Positions 9,852 to 18,302 of a stretch of DNA of 64,000 nucleotides are shown here, in pieces. A program made the translations under genes and the position numbers. Below the pieces are notes generated by a model. The model did not search any database. It had not been told where the DNA came from and was given only the letters and a program-made list of their open reading frames with translations. The DNA comes from Enorma burkinafasonensis (GTDB taxonomy: Bacteria; Actinomycetota; Coriobacteriia; Coriobacteriales; Coriobacteriaceae). Positions within the stretch are counted from its first letter, which is position 1; each line of letters begins with the position of its first letter. The stretch covers positions 171,083 to 235,082 of the forward strand of contig NZ_LR597502.1 in NCBI RefSeq assembly GCF_902150035.1, in the 5' to 3' direction.

Positions 9852-9918
9852 CCGGACGGGGGTGCGGGGCATGCGTGATAGGGCAAGCCATACGGCATCG
9901 AGGAAATAGGAGGGAACT

Positions 9919-11379
9919 ATGTCCGAGACAACGTCCGTAGAGCCCAAGAAGAAGTTCCAGTTCAGACTACCGCATGTGTACACGATCGCGTTTCTGCTGA
10001 TCGTGCTTTTTGCTGTTCTGACGTGGATCGTCCCTTCGGGCCAGTTCGACCGTGAGGTCATCGAGGTCGCCGGTTCCGAGCGCGAGGTCGCCGTCGCCGG
10101 TACCTACCAGGAAGTGCCCAAGGTCTACACCGACGAGGAGACCGGCGAGACGGTCGACCTGCGTCAGGGTGTCCCGCAGGTGCTGCAGGCCTTCACGCTC
10201 GGCATCCAGGGCGCTGCCGACGTCGTGGCCTTCGTGCTGCTCATCGGTGGTGCATTCGCCATCATCAACAAGACCGACGCCATCAACGCCGGTCTCTCTC
10301 GTGTCGCCCGTAAGCTCAAGGACAAGGACGTGCTCATCATCCCCGTCACGATGACGCTCCTGTCCATCTGCGGCACCACGTTCGGCATGTCCGAGGAGGC
10401 GCTGCCGTTCTACGCCATCTTCATCCCCGTCATGATGGGCATCGGCTACGACTCCATGACCGCGTTCATCATCTGCTTCATGGGTCCGCAGATCGGCTAC
10501 ATCGCCTCGACGCTCAACCCGTTCAACGTCCTGATCTCCCAGGGCATCATCGGCATCGAGGGCAACCCGCAGCTGTGGCTCCGCTTCATCGTGTGGATCG
10601 TCTTCACCGCGGCCGCCATCTTCTGGGCCATGAGCTACGCCCGCCGCGTGAAGAAGAACCCCGAGAGCTCCATCACCTATGAGGACGACAAGCAGAAGCG
10701 CGTCGAGTTCGACGTCAGCGAGGCCAACGACGACGCCCCGTTCACCCTGCGCCAGAAGCTCGTCCTCGTGATCTTCGCCGCCGGCATGGGCCTCATCGTC
10801 TGGGGTCTCGTGACCCAGGGCTGGTACATGAACGAGATCTCCATGGTCTTCATGGGCATGGGCATCCTCTCCGGTATCGTCGGCGGTCTTGACGAGAAGA
10901 CCATGGCCGAGGAGTTCGTCGCGGGTCTTGCCGACTTCTCCTACGCCGCCTGCATCATCGGTATCGCCCGCGGCATCCTGGTCATCGCCGAGGCCGGCAT
11001 GATCATCGACACCATCCTGAACGGTCTCGCCACCGCGCTGGCCGGCGCCCCCGCGCCCGTCTACACGACGCTCATGTACCTGGTGCTCGGCTTCCTGTCG
11101 ATCTTGGTGCCCTCGAGCTCCGGCCTCGCCGCGCTCACCATGCCCATCATCGGCCCCCTGACCGAGCTCATGGGCGTCAACCCCGAGGCTGCCGTGACCG
11201 CGCTCGTGATGGCCAACCAGACCATCAACACCATCAGCCCGACCGCCGGCATGACCGTCGCAGGCCTCTCCGTGTCGAAGATCTCCTTCGGCCAGTGGTG
11301 GAAGACCTGCTGGAAGTTCATGATCTTCCTGGTCGTCGGCGGCCTCGTGGTCACCGCTATCTCCGGCATGCTGGCCTAA
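9919..11379 (+). CDS. YfcC-family transporter (C4-dicarboxylate/amino-acid carrier superfamily)
   Basis: This 486-residue inner-membrane protein has about 12 hydrophobic segments and belongs to the YfcC/DcuC-like ion-transporter group, whose members move dicarboxylates, amino acids or peptides. Typical features are the paired hairpin-type loops with GTTFGMSEEALPF, GPQIGYIASTLNPFN and VPSSSGLAALTMPI, and the late QTINTISPTAGMT. It is the first gene of the operon, 10 nt before the amidohydrolase, with AGGAGGG before its ATG. In E. coli the fructoselysine importer FrlA is an APC permease; here this unrelated carrier takes that position, so it probably imports the glycated amine. That role is inferred from context. 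Confidence 0.85.
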   Translation: MSETTSVEPKKKFQFRLPHVYTIAFLLIVLFAVLTWIVPSGQFDREVIEVAGSEREVAVAGTYQEVPKVYTDEETGETVDLRQGVPQVLQAFTLGIQGAADVVAFVLLIGGAFAIINKTDAINAGLSRVARKLKDKDVLIIPVTMTLLSICGTTFGMSEEALPFYAIFIPVMMGIGYDSMTAFIICFMGPQIGYIASTLNPFNVLISQGIIGIEGNPQLWLRFIVWIVFTAAAIFWAMSYARRVKKNPESSITYEDDKQKRVEFDVSEANDDAPFTLRQKLVLVIFAAGMGLIVWGLVTQGWYMNEISMVFMGMGILSGIVGGLDEKTMAEEFVAGLADFSYAACIIGIARGILVIAEAGMIIDTILNGLATALAGAPAPVYTTLMYLVLGFLSILVPSSSGLAALTMPIIGPLTELMGVNPEAAVTALVMANQTINTISPTAGMTVAGLSVSKISFGQWWKTCWKFMIFLVVGGLVVTAISGMLA

Positions 11380-11389
11380 GGAGCATCTG

Positions 11390-12946
11390 ATGTCCGATTC
11401 CAAGATCGTTCTCACCTCGCGGTGCGTGTTCACCGCGACCGATGGCGAGCCCTTCGACGGCTTCGTGGCCATCGAGGGCGAGCGGATCGCCGCCGTGGGC
11501 AAGGCTGCTGACGCCGCGTCCTACATCGAGGCGGCCGACGAGGTCATCGACCTCGGCGAGGGCACGATCATGCCCGGTCTGGTGGACGTGCACACGTTCT
11601 TCACCGGTTGGGCCCTGCGCACGCTCGGCGCCGACCTCTCGGGTGCCGCCGACGGCGCCGCCGACGGCGCCGCGATGCGCGCCTGGAAGGACGCGCACGA
11701 GGCCTGCCCGGGCGCCTTCGGGCACGACCTGCCCGAGAACCTGCTCGACGCCGCGACCGAGGCCCTCGATGCCGAGTTCGGCGCCGTGCCCGCCGTGGCC
11801 TTCACGGAGGGCGCCGGGACCTGCGCGCTCAACGCTGCGGCCCGCGAGCACTACGGGTTCACGCCCGAGGCGTGCTACTCCGAGATGGTCTGGCGCATGA
11901 TGCCCGAGTTCCTGGCGCTGCCCGAGGTGCGCGCCCAGTACACGGACTACATGGCCATGCTCAACGCCCGCGGCGTCACCGCCATCAAGGAGATGGCCTT
12001 CGACGACTACTACGGCTTCGCCGACGAGATGGAGCGCCGCGAGCAGGCAGGCGAGCTCACCGTCCGCGTCTCGATGATGAGCCAGCCGGTGGGCGAGGGC
12101 GCGAACCTCGAGTACGCCCGCGCCGCCCGCGACCGCTTCACCGGTCCGTTCGTCCGCTTCTCGGGCTTCAACCGCATGACCGACCGCGGCGTGTGGGCGG
12201 GCCTGGCCGAGATGATCGAGCCGTACGAGGACACCGCGGAGGAGGGCGCCGCCGGCAAGACCGTCGTGGAGCCCCCCGAGTGGGACCTCATCGAGAGCGA
12301 GCTCAAGGCCATCGACGCCGAGGGCTTCCGCTACTCCCTGCACTGCCAGGGCGACGGCGCCGTGCGCCACACGGTCGCGCTCTACGACGCGCTGCCCAAG
12401 GGCGCCGACGGCAAGCTGGCTCATCGCCACGCCATCACCGACCTTGAGAACTCCGACCCCGCCGACCTCGAGCGCTTCGGCGCCATGGGCGGCATCTGCG
12501 AGGTCTACCCGCAGATCCTCACGCTCGACAAGCGCGAGGACTGCCTGTCGATGATGCGCACCCAGATCGGCGAGAAGCGCCTCGAGCACAGCTGGAACCG
12601 TCGCGGCATGGAGGACGCCGGTTGCACGGTGTGCTGCGGCACGGACCTGCCCCTGCTCATCCCGAGCATCGGCGAGTCCATCTACAGCGCCTGCGGCGGC
12701 TACTTCGACGACGGCCTGCCCGTGAACCAGGGCAACACCCTCACGGTGGCCGAGCTCCTGCGCGCCTGGACCTACGGCGGCGCCTACGACTGCCTGCGCG
12801 AGGACGACTTCGGCACGCTCGAGGCCGGCAAGTACGCCGACATCTGCGTGCTCGACCGCAACGCGTTCGCGGTCGATCCGAATGACGCCCGCGACATCCA
12901 GGTGGCGCTCACCGTCTCCAACGGCAAGGTGGTCTATCGCGCCTAG
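11390..12946 (+). CDS. YtcJ-like metal-dependent amidohydrolase with altered metal site
   Basis: This 518-residue amidohydrolase-superfamily protein has an N-terminal beta-sandwich, a TIM barrel beginning at MPGLVDVHTF, and a C-terminal DFGTLEAGKYADICVLDRN segment that closes the sandwich. YtcJ-type relatives hydrolyse C-N bonds. The usual HxH metal pair is reduced to H68-x-F70. Later candidate ligands remain: H318 in YSLHCQGDG, H345/H347 in AHRHAITD, and the Asp of CGTDLP. The site may therefore hold one metal or none. It starts 10 nt after the transporter stop, so it belongs to the operon. A role in trimming an N-acyl, peptide or amide portion of the imported compound is plausible but unproven. 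Confidence 0.8.
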   Translation: MSDSKIVLTSRCVFTATDGEPFDGFVAIEGERIAAVGKAADAASYIEAADEVIDLGEGTIMPGLVDVHTFFTGWALRTLGADLSGAADGAADGAAMRAWKDAHEACPGAFGHDLPENLLDAATEALDAEFGAVPAVAFTEGAGTCALNAAAREHYGFTPEACYSEMVWRMMPEFLALPEVRAQYTDYMAMLNARGVTAIKEMAFDDYYGFADEMERREQAGELTVRVSMMSQPVGEGANLEYARAARDRFTGPFVRFSGFNRMTDRGVWAGLAEMIEPYEDTAEEGAAGKTVVEPPEWDLIESELKAIDAEGFRYSLHCQGDGAVRHTVALYDALPKGADGKLAHRHAITDLENSDPADLERFGAMGGICEVYPQILTLDKREDCLSMMRTQIGEKRLEHSWNRRGMEDAGCTVCCGTDLPLLIPSIGESIYSACGGYFDDGLPVNQGNTLTVAELLRAWTYGGAYDCLREDDFGTLEAGKYADICVLDRNAFAVDPNDARDIQVALTVSNGKVVYRA

Positions 12947-12971
12947 CCGCACGCGCTCGGATCGAAACGAT

Positions 12972-12997
12972 GTGCCCGGCGCCCCGGCGCCGGGCAC
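12972..12997 (+). other. Intercistronic hairpin
   Basis: GTGCCCGGCGCC and its exact complement form a 12-bp stem with a 2-nt formal loop in the 69-nt gap before the FrlC-like gene. There is no T-tract, so partial termination or 3'-end protection of the upstream mRNA is more likely than full termination. Confidence 0.6.
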
Positions 12998-13015
12998 CCA
13001 GGGAAGGGAGTATCA

Positions 13016-13873
13016 ATGGCAGACACCGAGAAGAAGCCCTATCTGCGCCGTGAGCAGGTAGCGGGCATGAACATCCACTACATCATGTGGTCGCTCGATT
13101 ACTTCCTCGACACCCAGCAGCGCCTGGGCTTCAAGTCCCTCGAGCTGTGGTGCGCAGAGCCCCACGTCACGCTCGACCACACGGGCTACTTCGAGGCTGA
13201 GGTCATCGCCAAGAAGGCGGCCGACCGCGGGCTCAAGATCCGCACCCTCTGCCCGGAGAACGTCGTCTATCCCTACCAGTACGCCGCGCGCAAGCCGCTC
13301 CATGCCGAGCGCAGCGTGAGCTATTTCAAGCACGGCATCGAGCTCGCCGAGGTCCTCGGCGCCGAGCGCATGTCCATCAACTCCGGCTGGGGCGATTGGG
13401 ACGAGGACCGCGAGGAGGCGTGGAAGCGCAGCCGCGAGCACCTCTCCATCCTGGCCGAGTACGCCGGCGAGCACAACATCATGCTCACCATGGAGAGCCT
13501 GCGTCCCGAGGAGAGCAACCTCGTGACCACCGTCGCGGACGCCAAGCGCATGATCGACGAGGTGGGAAGCCCCTACCTCGAGCCGATGATCGACACCACG
13601 GCCATGGGCGTGGCGGGCGAGACGCTCGAGGACTGGTTCGAGGCCTTCGGCGACGACGCCTTCCATGAGATGCACTTCATCGACGGCGACCCCTACGGCC
13701 ACCTGGTCTGGGGCGACGGCAAGCACGACCTGGAGGCGTGGATCCGCACGCTCAACGAGCACCACTTCGAGGGCGTGCTCGGCCAGGAGATCACCGACGG
13801 CAAGTACTACGACGACCCAGCCGCCGCCGATGAGCGCAACATGAAGGCATTCGAGCCCTTCTTCATCGACTAG
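13016..13873 (+). CDS. frlC: FrlC-like sugar-phosphate isomerase/epimerase
   Basis: This 285-residue TIM-barrel protein of the AP-endonuclease-2-like epimerase family resembles fructoselysine 3-epimerase FrlC, which converts psicoselysine to fructoselysine. Shared features are the early GFKSLELWCAEPH motif, PENVVYPYQY (FrlC has PETNGYPYN), and metal-ligand glutamates and histidines in TMESL, MIDTTAM, MHFIDGDPYGH and GQEIT. The GGAAGGGAG site sits just before the ATG. It directly precedes the FrlB-like deglycase, as the E. coli gene order B-C-D also groups them. The specific substrate isomer is unknown; D-tagatose/psicose 3-epimerases are structurally related alternatives. Confidence 0.8.
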   Translation: MADTEKKPYLRREQVAGMNIHYIMWSLDYFLDTQQRLGFKSLELWCAEPHVTLDHTGYFEAEVIAKKAADRGLKIRTLCPENVVYPYQYAARKPLHAERSVSYFKHGIELAEVLGAERMSINSGWGDWDEDREEAWKRSREHLSILAEYAGEHNIMLTMESLRPEESNLVTTVADAKRMIDEVGSPYLEPMIDTTAMGVAGETLEDWFEAFGDDAFHEMHFIDGDPYGHLVWGDGKHDLEAWIRTLNEHHFEGVLGQEITDGKYYDDPAAADERNMKAFEPFFID

Positions 13874-13969
13874 CGCACGCGTCCGCGCGAGCGCGCCATA
13901 GTTTTACGTGAACAGGAGGGGACGCACCCCGCCCCCTTGGGGAAAGCTGTACAGAAAGGCGGTATCCCT

Positions 13970-14938
13970 ATGAACGCACATGACCTTATCAAGGAGACCA
14001 TCGAGAAGCACGGTGGCATCGACACCGTGTACTTCCTCGCCTGCGGCGGCTCGCTCATCGACCTCATCCCGGCCAACGCACTGCTCCAGCGCGAGGCCAA
14101 GAATATCGTGAGCTGCGCCTACACCGCCCGCGAGTTCGACATCATGCGCCCGGCGCGCCTCGGCGACAAGACCCTCGTCATCGCCTGCAGCCACAGCGGC
14201 AACACCCCCGAGGTCGTCGACGCCTGCAACATCGCGCTCGAGGCCGGCGCCTCCATCATCGCGCTGACCGACAACGCCGGCTCCAAGATCGACACCGGCA
14301 AGTGGACCACCTGGGTCTACCCGTGGGGCGAGGGCGTGCCGCAGGCCGAGGTTCCGGCCGGCATCTCGCTCGCGCTTGCCGCCGAGCTGCTCGACCAGCA
14401 GGAGGGCTTCGCCGACCTGGCCGACCTCTACGCCGGCATCGCCAAGATGGACGAGATCCTGCCGCCCGCGCGCGAGAAGGTCAACGCCGAGCTCGGCGAT
14501 CGCTTCGCGGCGCTCTGCCAGGATCACAAGTTCCTCTACATCCTGGGCTCGGGCCCCAACTACAGCCAGACCTACGGCTTCGCGATCTGCTCGCTCATGG
14601 AGATGCAGTGGCAGAGCTGCGCCTACATCAACTCCGCCGAGTACTTCCACGGCCCCTTCGAGGTGACCGAGCCGGGCGTGTTCTACTTCCTGCAGATGGG
14701 CTCCTCCGAGTGCCGTCCCATGGACGAGCGCGCGCTAGCGTTCCTTGAGACCCACACCGACACCCTCATGGTGCTCGACGCCAAGGAGTACGGCATGGAG
14801 CAGGTGCCCGCGAGCGTGCGCGCCTACCTCGACCCGATCCTGTTCTACGCCATGAACTGCGAGCTCCGCGCCGCCCGCGGCAAGGTCTTCGACCATGACC
14901 CGGACGTCCGCCGCTACATGGGCATCGAGAAGTACTAA
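13970..14938 (+). CDS. frlB: FrlB-like fructosamine-6-phosphate deglycase (SIS domains)
   Basis: This 322-residue protein has two SIS domains and matches fructoselysine-6-phosphate deglycase, which splits the phosphorylated Amadori product into glucose-6-phosphate and free amine. Evidence: FLACGGSLID at the first SIS phosphate loop, SHSGNTPEV (residues 74-82), the catalytic-type SAEYFHGPFE (E224, H227) where E. coli FrlB has SGEFRHGPLE, and a C-terminal DHDPDVRRYMG ending that mirrors FrlB. I chose the ATG at 13970 because AGAAAGGCGG precedes it; an in-frame ATG at 13937 lacks one. It lies between the epimerase and two kinases of the same pathway, which strengthens the call. Glucosamine-6-phosphate deaminase-like SIS proteins are the main alternative. 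Confidence 0.88.
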   Translation: MNAHDLIKETIEKHGGIDTVYFLACGGSLIDLIPANALLQREAKNIVSCAYTAREFDIMRPARLGDKTLVIACSHSGNTPEVVDACNIALEAGASIIALTDNAGSKIDTGKWTTWVYPWGEGVPQAEVPAGISLALAAELLDQQEGFADLADLYAGIAKMDEILPPAREKVNAELGDRFAALCQDHKFLYILGSGPNYSQTYGFAICSLMEMQWQSCAYINSAEYFHGPFEVTEPGVFYFLQMGSSECRPMDERALAFLETHTDTLMVLDAKEYGMEQVPASVRAYLDPILFYAMNCELRAARGKVFDHDPDVRRYMGIEKY

Positions 14939-14954
14939 CCCCTCCTCCTCACGG

Positions 14955-14990
14955 CGCGGCCGCCATGGTGGCTTCGGGCGGCCGCGCCAC
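14955..14990 (+). other. Intercistronic hairpin
   Basis: GGCGCGGCCGCC (14955-14966) pairs perfectly with GGCGGCCGCGCC (14979-14990) around a 12-nt loop, in the 94-nt gap between the deglycase and first kinase genes. It lacks a T-tract. Confidence 0.6.
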
Positions 14991-15032
14991 CTCACCTCCC
15001 GCCGCGCGGCGGGCATAGCGATTGGAGATGCA

Positions 15033-15902
15033 ATGGCAACCTATCCCATCAGCGTGCTGGGCTTCGGCGACAACGTCGTCGACAAGTACGAGCACATCAA
15101 GACCATGTATCCCGGCGGCAACGCGGTGAACTTCGCCGTGTTCGCCAAGAAGCTCGGGGTCGACCGTAGCGCCTACATGGGCATCTTCGGCTCCGACGCC
15201 GAGGCCGAGCACGTCATCACCTCCCTTGAGGAGGAGGGCGTCGAGCTGCTGCGCTGCCAGCAGGTCGTGGGCGTCAACGGCGCCGCCCGCGTGACCGTCG
15301 ACGAGACCGGTGACCGCATCTTCCTCGGCTCCAACGAGGGCGGCATCCGCGGCGACATGCGCTACGTGATCGACCGCTTCGCCGCCGAGTACGTGCGCGG
15401 CTTCGACCTCGTGCACAGCGGCAACTACTGCTTCACCGAGCGCGAGCTGCCCAAGATCAAGGAAGCCGGCGTGCCGATCAGCTTCGACTTCTCCGACGAC
15501 TCGACCGACGATTACTTCGAGCAGATCGCGCCCTTCGTGACTTACTCCTTCATGTCCATGGGCGATGCGCCCATCGAGGACATCAAGGCCAAGCTCGAGT
15601 GGATCAAGGGCCTCGGCCCCGAGATCGTGTGCGCCTCGCGCGGCAGCAAGGGCTCTGTCGCCTACGACGGCGAGAACTTCTACGAGCAGGGCATCAAGCC
15701 CGTCGCGCCCGAGGAGCTCAAGGACGCCATGGCGGCCGGCGACTCGCTGCTCACGGCGTTTTTGGTGACCTACCTCGCCAAGAAGAAGGCCGGCGAGGCG
15801 GGCCCGGACGCGATCCGCGCGTGCCTCGACTTCGCCGCCGGCTTCGCGGCCGACACCTGCAAGATCGAGGGCAGCTGGGGCCACGCCAAGGTTTACGCGT
15901 AA
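15033..15902 (+). CDS. frlD: PfkB-family kinase, FrlD-like (copy 1)
   Basis: This 289-residue ribokinase-family protein resembles fructoselysine 6-kinase FrlD. The N-terminus has LGFGDNVVDKYEH and the substrate loop PGGNAVNFAVFAKKLG (FrlD: SGGNAVNVAVY). Near the C-terminus the usual DTxGAGD motif reads DAMAAGDSLLTAF, keeping the catalytic Asp but with Ala-Ala in place of the usual Gly-Ala. The start at 15033 follows GGAGATG. It stands 94 nt after frlB. It would phosphorylate the imported fructosamine at C6 before deglycation. A second kinase of the same type follows, so the two may act on different substrates or positions. Confidence 0.82.
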   Translation: MATYPISVLGFGDNVVDKYEHIKTMYPGGNAVNFAVFAKKLGVDRSAYMGIFGSDAEAEHVITSLEEEGVELLRCQQVVGVNGAARVTVDETGDRIFLGSNEGGIRGDMRYVIDRFAAEYVRGFDLVHSGNYCFTERELPKIKEAGVPISFDFSDDSTDDYFEQIAPFVTYSFMSMGDAPIEDIKAKLEWIKGLGPEIVCASRGSKGSVAYDGENFYEQGIKPVAPEELKDAMAAGDSLLTAFLVTYLAKKKAGEAGPDAIRACLDFAAGFAADTCKIEGSWGHAKVYA

Positions 15903-15915
15903 ATCCATCTGCTAT

Positions 15916-15943
15916 GCGGCGGGGTCCCAAGGGGCCCCGCTGC
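15916..15943 (+). other. Intercistronic hairpin
   Basis: Arms 15916-15928 and 15931-15943 pair over 13 positions with two G-T wobbles, between the two kinase genes. The formal 2-nt loop would open by a few pairs in reality. Confidence 0.5.
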
Positions 15944-15963
15944 CCTTATCGGGAGGAACCATC

Positions 15964-16764
15964 ATGACCGTCAAGGTTTGCGCGGCGGGGTTCTGCTGCG
16001 CCGACGTCTACAAGAAGCTCGACATCTTCTATCCCACCGGCAACGGCATCGACTGGGGCGTGCACCTCGCGCGCGCGGGCGTGCCCGTGTCGGTCGTCTC
16101 GGTCGTGGGCACCGACGAGTACGGCACCGCCATGCGCGAGGCGCTCTCCGCCGAGGGCATCGACATCTCGCATCTGCGCACCGAGGAGGGCCAGACCTGC
16201 GTCATGCTCATGGACCTCAAGAACGGCACGGACCGCGTGCACCTCGAGGCCATCGACGGCGTCATGGAGCACTACGCCCTCACCGACGAGGACGAGGCCT
16301 TCGTGCTTACGCACGACGTCATCCACACGGACCTCTTCGGCAACTGCCTGGGGCTTCTGCCCGAGTGGCACGAGGCGGGCAAGACCGTCGTCATGGACTT
16401 CTCCGTCTTCAGCCAGGACCCGGAGTACGAGTGCGAGAAGCACTTCCCCTACGTGGACTATGCCTTCATGTCCTTCGAGGAGGACACGCCCGAGCTCCGC
16501 GAGTGGGTCAAGCACGTGCAGGAGCTGGGGCCCAAGGTGGCCGTGGCCACGCTCGGTGACAAGGGCTCGATCGCCTACGACGGCGAGCGCTTCCACGAGT
16601 GCGGCATCGTCGAGTGCCCCGAGCTCGTGAACACCGTGGGCGCCGGTGACTCCTACATCGCGGGCTTCACCAAGGCCATGCTCGACGGCAAGGACATCGA
16701 CGCGTGCATGCAGGCGGGCGCCGAGCTCTCGTCGAAGGTCATCGGTCTCTTCAAGCCGTACTAG
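15964..16764 (+). CDS. PfkB-family kinase, FrlD-like (copy 2)
   Basis: This 266-residue PfkB kinase is close in size to E. coli FrlD (about 260). It carries FYPTGNGIDWGVHLARAG at the substrate side (Gly-Asn-Gly where FrlD has Gly-Gly-Asn), SVVGTDEYGTAM, DVIHTDLFG, DFSVFSQDPEY, and an intact NTVGAGDSYIAGF ATP/catalytic motif. A GGGAGGA site precedes the ATG. It differs clearly from the neighbouring kinase, so the pair is not a recent duplication. With the canonical GAGD motif it may be the main kinase, while copy 1 handles a variant compound. This division is inference. Confidence 0.82.
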   Translation: MTVKVCAAGFCCADVYKKLDIFYPTGNGIDWGVHLARAGVPVSVVSVVGTDEYGTAMREALSAEGIDISHLRTEEGQTCVMLMDLKNGTDRVHLEAIDGVMEHYALTDEDEAFVLTHDVIHTDLFGNCLGLLPEWHEAGKTVVMDFSVFSQDPEYECEKHFPYVDYAFMSFEEDTPELREWVKHVQELGPKVAVATLGDKGSIAYDGERFHECGIVECPELVNTVGAGDSYIAGFTKAMLDGKDIDACMQAGAELSSKVIGLFKPY

Positions 16765-16808
16765 CGGGCAGGCGGCGGGCGGTCCGTGCACGGCGGGCCG
16801 CTTGCCCG
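16765..16808 (+). other. Intercistronic hairpin
   Basis: CGGGCAGGCGGC (16765-16776) and GCCGCTTGCCCG (16797-16808) pair as two stems separated by one mismatch, immediately after the kinase stop and before the TIM-barrel amidohydrolase. Confidence 0.45.
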
Positions 16809-16877
16809 GGCGCCGCGCGCGGCGGGCTCGCCGCCGATCTGGCCCGTGCATCCGTGAGCTGTCTGTAAGGAGGCCCC

Positions 16878-17738
16878 ATGGTCATCGATATGCTGGTCCA
16901 CCCGTTGCTCTACGGGGAGATCTACAAGCCGGGCGACGGCCCGGACGGTTTCGCGTTCTGGGAGCGCGAGTACGGCATGGGGCACATGGGCCCCATGGAT
17001 TGGGAGGAGATCGAGGTCGAGCTCAACGCCGGCGACGTCCAGCTGAGCGCGCTCATGCCCATCGACGCGACGACCGCCTCGGGCGGGTGCTTCGCCACCA
17101 ACGAGCAGATCGCCCAGATCGTCGCGGCGCACCCCGACCGCTTCATCGGCTTCGCGAGCGTCGACCCGCACTGCCCGGATGCCGCCGGGAAACTCGAGCG
17201 GGCCTTCCGCGACCTGGGTGCCCGCGGCCTGTCGCTGCACCCGGCCAAGCAGGGCTTCGCGCCCGACGACCCGCTCGCCGAGCCGCTCTACGAGCTCTGC
17301 GAGACCTACAACCGCCCCGTGGTGTTCCACGCCGGCATGTCCTGGGAGCCCAAGGCGCCGCTCGCCCAGAGCCATCCGCTCGCGTTCGAGCGCACCATCA
17401 TGGACCATCCGAACGTGCGCTTCAGCCTCACGCACTTCGGCTGGCCCTGGGTGCGCGAGACCGTGGCGATGCTGCTCAAGTACCCCAACTGCTACGCCGA
17501 CACCTCGATCACCTACCTCGACTCGCCCGAGGAGATGATGAGCCGGCTCTTCACCGTCGACATGGGCGAGCACTGGTTCGAGCGGAGCTTTTCGCACCAG
17601 GTGATGTTCGCGAGCAACACGCCGCGCTTCCGCGCGTTCAAGCTCAAGCGCGCCCTCGACGCGGTGCCCATGCCCGATGACGTCCGCGAGCTTCTGTACA
17701 GCGGCAACGCGCTCAGGTTCCTTGACGGGGAGGAGTAG
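16878..17738 (+). CDS. Amidohydrolase-2-family TIM-barrel protein with altered metal site
   Basis: This 286-residue protein has the layout of amidohydrolase family 2 (ACMSD/AIM-like metal-dependent hydrolases and decarboxylases). The N-terminal metal motif, usually DxHxH, reads D4-M-L-V-H8, so the first His is replaced by Leu. Other landmarks are IGFASVDPH, VVFHAGMSW, SLTHFGWPWV and FASNTPR, where the usual Asp of GSDxP is Asn. Catalysis without the standard site, a different metal or a non-enzymatic role are all possible. The start at 16878 follows AAGGAGG. Only 3 nt separate its stop from yjbQ, indicating tight coupling. No specific reaction can be assigned. Confidence 0.72.
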   Translation: MVIDMLVHPLLYGEIYKPGDGPDGFAFWEREYGMGHMGPMDWEEIEVELNAGDVQLSALMPIDATTASGGCFATNEQIAQIVAAHPDRFIGFASVDPHCPDAAGKLERAFRDLGARGLSLHPAKQGFAPDDPLAEPLYELCETYNRPVVFHAGMSWEPKAPLAQSHPLAFERTIMDHPNVRFSLTHFGWPWVRETVAMLLKYPNCYADTSITYLDSPEEMMSRLFTVDMGEHWFERSFSHQVMFASNTPRFRAFKLKRALDAVPMPDDVRELLYSGNALRFLDGEE

Positions 17739-17741
17739 GCC

Positions 17742-18170
17742 ATGGTCACGCTGAAAGAGCTGAGCTACCTCAGCACCGAGCCCGATCAGTTCATCGACAT
17801 CACCGAGGACGTGCACGCGGCGGTGGAGTCGAGCGGAGTCACCGACGGCCTGGCCGCGGTCATCCTCTCGCATACCACCTGCGGCATCGTGGTGAACGAG
17901 GGCCTGCCCTGCGTGGAGAAGGACCTCGGCGCGGCCCTCGACCGCATCGCGCCGCTCGACGCGCCCTACGCGCACGCGCACTTCCTGCCGAGCTACGGCG
18001 CCACGGGCAACAACTCGCAGGGGCACATCAAGAGCATGATCACCGGCAACAGCTGCTTCTTCCCCGTGAAGGACGGTAAGCTCGTGTGCGGCGGCGCGCA
18101 GAACATCTACCTCGCCGAGTTCGACGGCCCGCAGCGCCGCCGGATCTACGTCGAGGTGCTCGGCGAGTAG
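17742..18170 (+). CDS. yjbQ: YjbQ/UPF0047-family protein
   Basis: This 142-residue protein fits the UPF0047 (YjbQ) family in length and motifs: ILSHTTCGIVVNEG, DAPYAHAHFLPSYGATGNNSQGHIKSMITG, and the closing GGAQNIYLAEFDGPQRRRIYVEVLGE. The conserved His residues suggest a metal site. Some family members can make thiamine phosphate in overexpression tests, but the physiological role is unsettled. Here it is tied to an amidohydrolase (3-nt gap) and to a BtpA-like gene downstream, so a role in the carbohydrate pathway is likely. Family call is firm; function is open. Confidence 0.88.
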   Translation: MVTLKELSYLSTEPDQFIDITEDVHAAVESSGVTDGLAAVILSHTTCGIVVNEGLPCVEKDLGAALDRIAPLDAPYAHAHFLPSYGATGNNSQGHIKSMITGNSCFFPVKDGKLVCGGAQNIYLAEFDGPQRRRIYVEVLGE

Positions 18171-18254
18171 CCGGGCGGGTATATACCGCTTGAAGCCCCG
18201 GCTGCCCGCGAAGCGCCGTCGCGCGGGTGCCCAGCCGGGACCGGATACGGATTC

Positions 18255-18282
18255 CCCCGTCGGGTGGTCCCGCCCGACGGGG
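18255..18282 (+). other. Intercistronic hairpin
   Basis: CCCCGTCGGG (18255-18264) and CCCGACGGGG (18273-18282) form a perfect 10-bp stem with an 8-nt loop in the 132-nt gap before the BtpA-like gene. A second stem, CCCGGCTG ... CAGCCGGG, lies just upstream in the same gap. Confidence 0.6.
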
Positions 18283-18302
18283 TCGTCGTGGAAGGAGAAC
18301 GG

